Assembly: GCF_000224145.3 (NCBI RefSeq)
Contig: NW_004190406.2
Span: 1 to 64,000 of the forward strand
Length of the DNA: 64,000 nucleotides
Direction of reading: 5' to 3'
DNA from: Ciona intestinalis
Taxonomy: Eukaryota; Chordata; Ascidiacea; Phlebobranchia; Cionidae
In this document: positions 56,183-64,000 of the stretch, one piece after another
Numbering within the stretch: position 1 is the stretch's first letter
How the letters are laid out: each line of letters begins with the position of its first letter
Notes under the pieces: model-generated
What the model saw: only the letters and a program-made list of their open reading frames with translations
What the model was told of the DNA's origin: nothing
Database searches by the model: none
Made by a program: the position numbers and the translations under genes

Positions 56183-56447
56183 CAGTATTTGCAAGTTTCG
56201 TTATGTCCGTTGTACTTAACATATAATTGATATATCCATCAACCGATATGTAGCTTGGAATCGGATTCTCTTTCAAAACATCTTTTGCCTTAACTACAAT
56301 ACGTAGACCTGTATCCATCCCTCGCTTGTCTTTTCTCCTTTTGATCGCATGAACTTTACCGTAGTTTTCTTCAAGATAGCGCGTCAATCTGTCATTTTCG
56401 AGTGGTGTTGGCGTCCATCCTATTGCAACCGTTGTTTTGTCAGTCAC
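56183..56447 (-). pseudogene. L1/Tx1-like LINE ORF1 fragment
   Basis: Minus frame: DKTTVAIGWTPTPLENDRLT, RYLEENYGKVHAIKRRKDKR, GLRIVVKAKDVLKENPIPSY, ISVDGY. After a frame shift it reads YNGHNETCKYC, the first half of a CCHC zinc knuckle. This is the layout of Tx1/L1-clade ORF1 (I-P-S-x-I, Y-x-G-x-x-x-T-C-x-x-C). It is cut at the knuckle by the BEL/Pao LTR. About 2 kb of LINE (rest of ORF1, endonuclease) is missing between here and the RT at 54500. Confidence 0.75.
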
Positions 56448-56699
56448 AAATAAATGCTGTCCTGAGACGAAAACAGTGGTCCAGGTAATGCTTGCTGTCC
56501 TTACTGTTATCTGTATCGTGATGTCGATGTCATTTTGTCGAAAATAAACTGAGCTGTAACCTGAACTTGTTACAGAGTCATTACTTTTCTGCTAAAGTCG
56601 GATTTCTGTTGAGCGAGGTGCGAGACGACGATATATGCAATCTGTACGCCACGCCAATGCAGGAAGGGCGAAACCGTTGTTATGACTATTTCTTACTGC

Positions 56700-56850
56700 T
56701 TCTTTACCACCACCCCCGTGCCAGCTTACGAGTTACAATGTATGTTACTTTGTTGGTGATTATTTTTTGGGTTTTGTTTTTATTTATGTATGGCTGATAA
56801 ATTAGACAACCCATTAGTGACCACTGGGTTGGAGCAAAGTTAGTATAGAC
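56700..56850 (-). mobile_element. Inverted 3' fragment of the tRNA-derived SINE
   Basis: GCCAGCTTACGAGTTACAAT, GTATGGCTGATAAATTAGAC and CCCATTAGTGACCACTGGGT are inverse complements of the SINE body at 12085-12200. The tRNA-like head is missing. Confidence 0.8.
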
Positions 56851-57216
56851 CAAGTTAGGAAACGGCGCTCGTGTTCGCCATTACGAAGCCCAGAGGGCGT
56901 GAATCGCCTATACAAATGCATGGTCGGCATGTGTTCATTTAGTTCTTGTAAGCGATACAAAGCTAGAAAACACGTATAGCGGTTGTTTTAACGTTTAAAA
57001 TATAATTTCTAATAAAAATCTTGGTATATAATAATAAATCTAGGAATTAATGTGAAGTAAATTAATATTTTGACTGGTTTTCGGCGTACAGTTTGGTTTA
57101 ACAGGGTACTTTACGTTGGCGATTAAGACTAGCAGCAATTAGCTTAGTTTACATAATAGTATATGATCATGCCTACGAATCTACAGAGCCACTCTTGACT
57201 ACATTTATAATCCAAC

Positions 57217-57307
57217 ATGAGTGGACATGCAGCTGCAAACGGCTTAAGTACTAGCAGATAAGGTGTTCGCGTTTTCCGATTTCATAAAGACCCGGAACGC
57301 AGAAAAG
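57217..57307 (+). pseudogene. THAP-domain exon relic
   Basis: Plus frame from 57217: MSGHAAANGLSTSR, stop, GVRVFRFHKDPERRK, followed by a GTAGCT donor-like site. GV-x-V/L-F-R-F-P-K-D-P-x-R is the core of the THAP zinc-binding DNA-binding domain found in P-element-like transposases and host regulators. The internal stop and lack of the AVPxx box downstream suggest a relic. The gap at 57836 prevents further search. Confidence 0.5.
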
Positions 57308-57309
57308 GT

Positions 57310-57835
57310 AGCTTACTAATTCAAGCAGAAGACCAAAAATAGTAACTTAGTATTGTTTTCCTCAATGTCACTTCGATATTAGGCAAATTTTACAAAGATA
57401 CATTAAGTTTTGTTGCCGGGTATACGTGTTAAGTTTGTGAGGCAAAAAGTAAAACCACGGCAATTTACATGCAAAACTGCAGCTAGATACACCAGTTTAT
57501 GGTAATGTTATGTTTTTGTTTGTATTTTTATATTTTAAACATGTTCTTTTATGTTTTTGGTTAGTAAACTTGATATTTTATGTTTTTTACTCTTTAATCG
57601 ATTGAGTGTTCAATAAAAGTTGATTATTTTTGTGAGGTTTATTATTGTGATAAGATATAACATTAGTAGAAAGCCATTTTTATGCGCAGAAGTGCTTGGT
57701 TTTTAAAAAATCGCAATATTTAAACGAAAATCAGCACCCAGCAATGATAAAATGCTATGCCGTGGGCTCCGTTATGGCGGCGACTATGACGTCATAGACG
57801 CGGAGACAATGGATAACAAACTTGTTGTTTTACAA
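57310..57835. other. Gene-free stretch up to gap
   Basis: AT-rich with no recognised element. Ends TGACGTCATAGACGCG just before the 267-base N run at 57836-58102. Confidence 0.4.
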
Positions 57836-58102
57836 NNNNNNNNNNNNNNNNNNNNNNNNNNNNNNNNNNNNNNNNNNNNNNNNNNNNNNNNNNNNNNNNN
57901 NNNNNNNNNNNNNNNNNNNNNNNNNNNNNNNNNNNNNNNNNNNNNNNNNNNNNNNNNNNNNNNNNNNNNNNNNNNNNNNNNNNNNNNNNNNNNNNNNNNN
58001 NNNNNNNNNNNNNNNNNNNNNNNNNNNNNNNNNNNNNNNNNNNNNNNNNNNNNNNNNNNNNNNNNNNNNNNNNNNNNNNNNNNNNNNNNNNNNNNNNNNN
58101 NN
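57836..58102. other. Assembly gap (267 N)
   Basis: Unknown bases. Confidence 0.99.
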
Positions 58103-58600
58103 ACTATATACACATAATAGGCGTGTTACGGCGGTCTTAAAAAGGGCGCGGCCCTGCACCCAAACCCCGTAATATGGCTTCTATTTAAATCGAAAAAAAG
58201 TCCATATGAAAATACACTCTGACTCTTGCTTGAAGTTTATTACACGTTGGTGGGGGACTGAACAGTACTGACGAGTGACGAGTACTAAAGAGGTTTTCAA
58301 ATTGTGACTACAGTAGGCCAACGGGTACGGGAAACAACAAAACAAATACACACTTATCACCTTATTCAAATAGAATCAGTGGTTAGACACATAAAGTAAT
58401 AAATATTCTAATACAGCAGACACTAATACAGTATAGGCACGCACTGACATCTAACTATAAATTAAAAAATGGCCGACACAGGTAAAATGAAGAAATGCGT
58501 AACAATGACGCTAATTGTCTATGTTCTAAAAATGTCACGTGCTGGCCCGGGATTGGTCGTGACGTAAGTTGTAGGATTCTACAAGGCGTAAACTGAATAA
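58103..58600. other. Gene-free stretch with a shared 20-mer
   Basis: TCACCTTATTCAAATAGAAT at 58357-58376 is identical to 50489-50508 and is the inverse of 20597-20616 and 21521-21540. Otherwise no gene or element is recognised. Confidence 0.5.
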
Positions 58601-58782
58601 TAAATTAAACATTCATACTGTAGTAACTGCTAAAAATCCGAGCAAACACTATCTAATACGATAATTCGTCAAATACCTGATTAAAACTGTCTACAAATCG
58701 CACAAGCGCTGCAAAACCATCCGCCTCCAGTTTCGAGAGAAGCGCCGACGGTGTCCAGGCCTGTTATAGAGGGCGCCATGGG
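58600..58782 (-). repeat. Interspersed repeat family S, copy 2
   Basis: Inverse complement of 46908-47098 with about a dozen differences (CGCACAAGCGCTGCAAAACC, ATCCGCCTCCAGTTTCGAG, GGCGCCATG). Confidence 0.8.
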
Positions 58783-58789
58783 CTTAGAC

Positions 58790-60175
58790 TTTCTTGACAC
58801 AAAATAGAAGAAAGTTGATTATTAGTGATATTTTATCTGATGTTGATTTATCAGTTTAACTATAGTGCAGATAAAACACTGGTAACTATACTGCAGAGCT
58901 GCATTTTTGTAAGTTTAATACTATGTTGGTTACTATCCAGGACTCTCAGGGAAGAAATTGGAGCTGATTTTTTAATTTGTTAAAAAAAAATCAAACAGAA
59001 TGAATTATTGGCATAGCAGTAATAGACATTCCACAAGTATACAGTTTGGAATAGTTATTTGTTAGATATTTAAATAAACAAATATATTCTTGTGTAGATA
59101 ATTGCCAAGAAGACAAGAGATCTGAGTCTATATGAGGAATTTTAACGTGTTTTGCTCAGACTTAGAAGAGGCTGGAATCATCTTTCCGATATATTTTACA
59201 TCAATTTCATGTTTTAGCAGGATTAGTGTTTTGTATGTTGAGCTGAAGTTTCTAGTTACATGACGTGAAAGAAAGAAAAAAAAACCTTCAGAAGCTCTCA
59301 AGCAATTTCCCAATACCAGTAAAATAATAGATTGCACAGAGTTATTTGTTCGAAAACTCAGTTTACTATCTTCTCAAGGAAAAACTTAAAGGAGATAGTT
59401 GTTAGATCTGTTTTGGGAAAACGTTCTACCAGGAGGTGATCCATATTAGCAGACAGAGGCTCCCTTTTTAGAGATGAGCTTGTACTAAAAGGTGCTACAT
59501 TAAACGGTCCACCTTTTTCGAAAGGTACACAGCTTAGTATGCCAGCTGTTACTAAAACCAGCCGAATAGCAAGAGCCAGAATTAATGTGGAATAGGCCAT
59601 TGGCCGCCAAAATACTTTCAAAACTTGTAGGCATTTTTTTCACTAATTTATTTGAATATTTTGATAAAATTGCTGTAGTTTGTGCAATTTGATTGCTCCT
59701 CTCGTTAAGTAATAGAAACAACAGATTCTGGATAAAACATATATTTTTACAAATTGTCATTTATTTGAAAATTAGATTGAGCTTTAAAGCATGATGTGAA
59801 TTACGGAAATAAATAAAGGATTTGAAAACTCACAAAATTCTCAATTAAGGAATCAAACAATTTTGTTTTTTTAACTACTGTGATTCCTTTGGTTGTATAT
59901 ACCAATCCAGACAGTGCAATATTTCTGACTGCTACAGAAGCCGGACTCCGGCTACTTTCGGCCAAACCGGAGCGAAGCCGGAGTCGGGTTTAAATATCAT
60001 TTTTTAAGGTCATTTATACATACGCATAAATGCGTGGTAAACTTAGCCAAATTTCAATATTTTTAGCAGGAACGGAGTCGAATTCGATCTTTTAAATTCA
60101 TTCGGAGCTGGAGCGGAGTCGGAGTCAAAAGTTTCCGAGCCTGAGTCCAAAATGTCTGACTCCGGACACCTTTAG
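58790..60175. other. Unassigned DNA with a GGAGTCGG-rich block
   Basis: The minus frames 59760-59500 and 59621-59358 are open for 86-87 residues each but have no family I recognise. 59938-60170 is dense in CCGGACTCCGG, CCGGAGTCGGG, GGAGCGGAGTCGGAGTC and CTGACTCCGGACACC, an imperfect inverted arrangement that resembles ends of a small DNA element. Confidence 0.35.
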
Positions 60176-60177
60176 TA

Positions 60178-60955
60178 TAAGCGCTGTCTCGACAAATCTG
60201 CTTACTTGATCTATTGGTCGAATGGTTATGGTGCCGCTTGGGTAGCCAAATGTTCGACTTCGTCTGCCGTAACCATTATTTTCGATTTATTTTCTTTTTT
60301 AAGAGATATAGGGAGACTAATATTATATACACATTTTATTTATAGTTACACGCTAACGTAAACAAAACCAAAAGTTACAGATTACTGTGTTACCAACGAG
60401 TTCCCGATGCATGGCAGTTAACTTGACTCGCAAGTGTTGCTACTTACTCATTTTGCTACTTAATTACTCATTAATTGGACGATTTTATACACTTTGGTTT
60501 ATAAGACTAAGCTTAGTTAGAATTAATGTATCCAAAACAACCGATTAATCAATGTTAGTACGAATTAGCGCCTTAGACAAGAAGAAATGTAATCATTAAT
60601 TACTCGCTAATTAGGCGTTCAAATGCACAATATGGTTTATAAAAACTATGCTTAGTTTAAAATACTTTATAGAGTACAATCATTTAATTAAAGTGTAATG
60701 TGCATTTTAAATTTGGCGCATTTGATCAAACAGTAAAGTAATCGTTAATTAATCGCTCATTACGCGGTTTCAATTCTGAAAATTTATTCTAAAAATTATA
60801 AATATATATTCCGATTTAATTTCAATCAAGAGATTAAAGAATAAATGTTAGAAATAAGAATTGAGATAAGTGCAGGAAATGTCGTCTAAGAAACAACAAC
60901 AAGAACAACTGTTCGACGAAAAGGGATTTATATGACACTAACGTGCTTAACAACA
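60178..60955 (+). repeat. Repeat family T with tRNA-like head, copy 1
   Basis: GCGCTGTCTCGACAAATCTG, then GGTCGAATGGTTATGGTGCC (A-box-like) and GCCAAATGTTCGACTTCG (B-box-like). The AT-rich body has AAGAGATATAGGGAGACTAA, TTACTCATTAATTGGACGAT and ACTAAGCTTAGTTAGAATTA, ending with ACGAAAAGGGATTTATATGA. It is colinear with 61795-63015. Confidence 0.65.
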
Positions 60956-60956
60956 A

Positions 60957-61260
60957 CAAGAGATCATAAATCTAATGAATAAGCACGGCTAAAACTAATT
61001 AGCATAATAACAATTAACAACGGTCTGTGGAATGTTCTTTGCTTACTACCAAATAGAAGGAGAAAACTAAACGAAAAGGTGTCTCATCTTCCCCACCCTA
61101 CCATATTATTTAACGTAACCCTTTTACTACAACGGTCGACTGGGCTCGATCAAAAAAATCAGAAGTAACCAACAAAACGGGTTCTAGTAATTGGTGACTG
61201 TGGAGCAGAATGGTAACTGTGGAGCAGAATTGTAGACGGAATGCATTTATACATGTAGTA
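60957..61260 (+). repeat. Composite repeat with shortened MITE
   Basis: The leader GAGATCATAAATCTAATGAA is followed by a MITE that lost its left end and about 80 bases (right end GGTGTCTCATCTTCCCCACC then CTACCATA near 61107), then the trailer CCTTTTACTACAACGGTCGA, GGGTTCTAG and GTGACTGTGGAGCAG (the last block duplicated). Confidence 0.75.
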
Positions 61261-61494
61261 TAATTTTTAACTAATGAAACTTATGGTGTATGTCGTATGA
61301 GGATTGAGTAATTGGTAAAGTATATGTGTAAATACCATTTGTACAACTCCTGTACGATGTATTTACTTAAACTTACACTAAAAAAACAGTGGTTAGCATT
61401 GTCGTCGCTTAAAAACGTTTGTTTTCGTGAATTTTGACAGACCGTAATCACGCAGTAAAATTAGGTACTGTTAGAAGTTAATGTTAATCATATG

Positions 61495-61660
61495 ATGTTT
61501 AATTAAAAATAATGTTTAATTAAAAATAATGTTTAATTAAAAATAATGTTCAATTAAAAATAATGTTTAATTAAAAATAATGTTCAATTAAAAATAATGT
61601 TTAATTAAAAATAATGTTTAATTAAAAATAATGTTTTAATTAAAAATAATGTTTTAATTG
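61495..61660 (+). repeat. 17-bp AT minisatellite, about 10 units
   Basis: Units of ATGTTTAATTAAAAATA with C-for-T variants (GTTCAATT) and two longer TTTTAATT units at the right end. The variants are spread, not clustered. Confidence 0.9.
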
Positions 61661-62244
61661 CGATAAATGATAATAAGGTATAAGGGTAGTGCTTTTGATG
61701 CGTCCCAACTTAAATGGAAATAGTTTAAAATAGGCGTGAATTGTTATAAGGATTCCTTATCTTACCAACACGAGTCCTCCCAACCTCCCAGGTCCAGACA
61801 GCATAACCGCTGTCTCGACAAATCTGGTTACTCGATCTACTGACCTAACGGTTATGGCGTCGGTTATACTATAACCTAATGTACCGGAATCGATCCTCCT
61901 CTGTCGTAGCAACTATTTTGGATTTTTTTATAAGAGATATAGGGTCTAATACTATATACACTTTTTATTATTTATATTTGCAAACTAAAGTAAACAAAGG
62001 CAAAAGATTACTGTGTTACCAACGGGTTCTCGGTGCATTGCAGTTTATTTGACTCGCAAGCGTTATAATCATAAATTACTCATTAACTAGACGATTTTGT
62101 GCACTATGGCCTATGAGACTAAACTTAGTTGGAATTAATGTTTCGAATACAATCGATTAATCAATGGTAAAGTACATTTTAGGTACAAATTAGCTCCTTA
62201 AACAGATAGAGAAGCAATCGTTAATTACTCGCTTATTAAGCGAT

Positions 62245-62294
62245 NNNNNNNNNNNNNNNNNNNNNNNNNNNNNNNNNNNNNNNNNNNNNNNNNN
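62245..62294. other. Assembly gap (50 N)
   Basis: Unknown bases inside repeat family T. Confidence 0.99.
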
Positions 62295-62537
62295 GGATAG
62301 TGATCTCCTCCAGTCCATGCAGGGATTGTGACCAGTTCTCCCACAGTCGTCCTATGTTCATCGGTGACAACCACGTGCCATACGTACCTTTGCCGCTGTG
62401 TACCTTCTGAACTGTAAATACACTGTATATACACAACTCGGAGTGGTGAGACAGACTAAATTGCTGATTACGCATAACCGGTTCGATCCAAGCTAGTAGG
62501 TCACAGTCAGTGCCTACAGACCCGTACGGATTCTACA
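62295..62537 (+). repeat. tRNA-like repeat, second copy
   Basis: Plus-strand copy of the block inserted in the pogo element at 50215-50373. It extends further upstream (CTCCTCCAGTCCATGCAGGG onward) and contains CTCGGAGTGGTGAGACAGAC and ATAACCGGTTCGATCCAAGC. It starts at the edge of the gap, so its 5' end is unknown. Confidence 0.65.
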
Positions 62538-63097
62538 CATAGACTAAGCTTAGTTGGAAAAACTTATGAGAAACTTATGAGACTAAGCTTAGTTGGAATT
62601 AATGTTTTGAATACACTCGATTAATCAACGGTAAAGTACATTTTAAGTACAAATTAGCTCCTTAAACAGATAGAGAAGCAATCGTTAATTACTCATTAAT
62701 TAAGCGATCATATGCAATATGGTTTATAAAACTATACTTAGTTTAAAATACTTTATATAGTACAATCATTTAATTAAAGTTTTAGGTATATTTTGAATTT
62801 AGCGGTTTTGATCAAACAGTAAAGTAATTGGTAATTAATCGCTAATTATGCGGTTTTAATTCTAAAAATTCTAAATGTATAATATGATATGATTCCAATC
62901 AAAAGATTAAAGAACAAATGCCAGAATTAAGATATGTGCGGAAAAAAACAAAAATTAACAACAAGAACAACTGTTCGACGAAAAAGGATCTATATGACCA
63001 CTAACGTGCTCAATAATACGAAATGATACTGTACGCTTTAAAAGTTAAATTTAAACATTTTTTTAATGCCATACTGCTACAGTTTTGAAAATGTTTA

Positions 63098-63500
63098 GAT
63101 CACAGAAAAATAAAAAAGAGTAGAACGGGCAACTGCCCAACACCGTGGTACTATTTTTTTCTTTTCACGTGACCGATAACTCCGTCCCCATTTCGCTTGG
63201 TCTCCATTGTAAAAGATAGGCGCACAGTGATTTTAGGAGGTTTTGGCTGTTTATTTTAAAAACCACACCAACTATTTAGGTTTATTAGGCCAGTTTAGTT
63301 TTTGGTAGGTTTATCACTTGTTTAGGAAATAAAATTATTTAATACATTTAATTAAAAACGTTCAACAAACAGTTTGTTAGTAATATATATATTTGAAAAC
63401 AGTTGTTTTACTTTATGACTTTAAATTAAGTCAAAAACGAAGAAAAACTACATAAATCGTCCTGGATTCCATTGACTACTATAGTAAACGGGAACGACCC
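63098..63500 (-). mobile_element. Foldback MITE family member, near full length
   Basis: AAAAATAAAAAAGAGTAGAA, CACGTGACCGATAACTCCGT, CCATTTCGCTTGGTCTCC, TGATTTTAGGAGG, then CGAAGAAAAACTACATAAAT and ACTATAGTAAACGGGAACGA. It matches the inverse complement of 47206-47544 end to end. The outer arm at the right is lost. Confidence 0.7.
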
Positions 63501-63639
63501 GCGAAACCCCGGTACCGGGGCAACATCGGACACTTCGGAGCCTTAGGAATTTGACCTTTTACATGCATTTCTAGTATGCTCTGGCAAGCGACTCTCCTAC
63601 CCTTTTTCGGCAAAGGATCACCCTTTACAACAACTATCC

Positions 63640-64000
63640 CCGGTCTCCCCTACATGTATAAATACATTCTGCCCACTGCTCCACAGTCACCAATGTCGAC
63701 TAGAACTCGTTTTGTTGGTTACTTCAGATTTGTTTTTGATCGAGCCCAGTCGACCGTTGTAGTAAAAGGATTAATTAATACAGCAGGGTGGGGGTAGATG
63801 GAACACCTTTTCATTTTGTTTTCTCTTTTTATTTAGTAGTAAACAAAGAACATTTAATGAATTACAAAACCGTATCTTCACGATTCCCACAGACCGTTGT
63901 TATTGTTTAAAACACGATCCGGCTATTTGGATATTATGTGTTAAAGGTGTCCCATCTTCCCCAACTCTATATTATGCTAATTAGTTTAAAATGTGCTCAT
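63640..64000 (-). repeat. Composite repeat with complete MITE, inverted, runs off the window
   Basis: The trailer (ACTGCTCCACAGTCACCA, TCGACTAGAACTCGTTTTGT, TCGACCGTTGTAGTAAAAGG) comes first, then a 195-bp MITE (63781-63973: CAGCAGGGTGGGGGTAGATG to CCCATCTTCCCCAACTCTAT), then the start of the leader (ATGCTAATTAGTTTAAAATG, TGCTCAT). The leader is cut by the window end. Confidence 0.85.

Larger units (their letters stand above)
61795..63017 (+). repeat. Repeat family T with tRNA-like head, copy 2
   Basis: Starts ACCGCTGTCTCGACAAATCT. The head CCTAACGGTTATGGCGTCGG and ACCGGAATCGATCCTCCTC resembles the D-arm and T-arm of a class II (long variable arm) tRNA, with B box near 61890. The body matches 60300-60960. 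It is interrupted by the gap at 62245-62294 and the foreign block 62295-62537; after that, body sequence seen before the gap is repeated (TAGTTGGAATTAATGTTT at 62129 and near 62591). Confidence 0.65.

Noticed and set aside
59358..59760. Host gene on the minus strand
   Set aside because: Two overlapping frames of 86-87 residues without recognisable domain, splice pattern or codon bias; left unassigned.
61800..61905. Functional Leu/Ser-type tRNA gene
   Set aside because: No closing acceptor stem or clean anticodon loop could be drawn, and a second diverged copy has the same repeat body. Treated as a repeat head.

Overview
The window looks like nuclear DNA of an invertebrate chordate, most likely an ascidian of the Ciona type. 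It is AT-rich, has two short multi-exon host genes, and is filled with degenerate transposons, tRNA-derived SINEs and hundreds-of-bases MITEs. The species assignment is an inference from family knowledge and cannot be proved here. Six runs of N (18449-18498, 20819-21152, 22120-22619, 34466-34515, 57836-58102, 62245-62294) mark assembly gaps, and at least two are flanked by redundant, probably allelic, sequence.

Host genes. (1) Tropomodulin, minus strand, 33767 down to 23491. Its eight coding exons all have consensus splice sites and join to 366 codons. (2) A single-pass receptor, minus strand, 45199 down to 37292. It has seven coding exons, all in phase 1, giving signal peptide, SUEL/rhamnose-type lectin, CCP, calcium-binding EGF, CCP, CCP, transmembrane helix and short tail (about 492 residues). 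Introns of both genes are loaded with transposon debris.

Left part (1-22850), almost wholly mobile DNA. It holds a small element with 589-bp direct repeats around a BEL/Pao-like gag remnant (644-2842), a solo LTR with a 4-bp target duplication (3933-4246), a broken MULE-like transposase gene with an N-terminal PHD-like finger (minus, about 5950-8795), two copies of a different MULE-type gene (10548-12582 and 14946-20335), several minisatellites, and the ORF1 of a LINE (21612-22119). The second MULE copy carries a MULE transposase domain, SWIM zinc finger, Ulp1-type cysteine protease and C-terminal PHD finger in that order.

Right part (45200-64000) is a nested transposon stack. A minus-strand L1/Tx1-like LINE (56447 to 48560) is cut by a hAT-type MITE (49183-49742), by a 3.6-kb pogo-like DNA transposon (50165-53752) and by a BEL/Pao fragment with its 3' LTR (about 54500-56182). 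The pogo-like element has the same termini as the many short elements scattered from 10 kb to 64 kb, so it is the probable source of their mobilisation. The last 6 kb are repeat families with tRNA-like heads and minisatellites.

The most interesting items are the MULE-SWIM-Ulp1-PHD fusion, the pogo master element and its internally deleted derivatives, the SUEL-CCP-EGF receptor as a possible recognition molecule, and the recurrence of PHD-like fingers in three unrelated transposase types.
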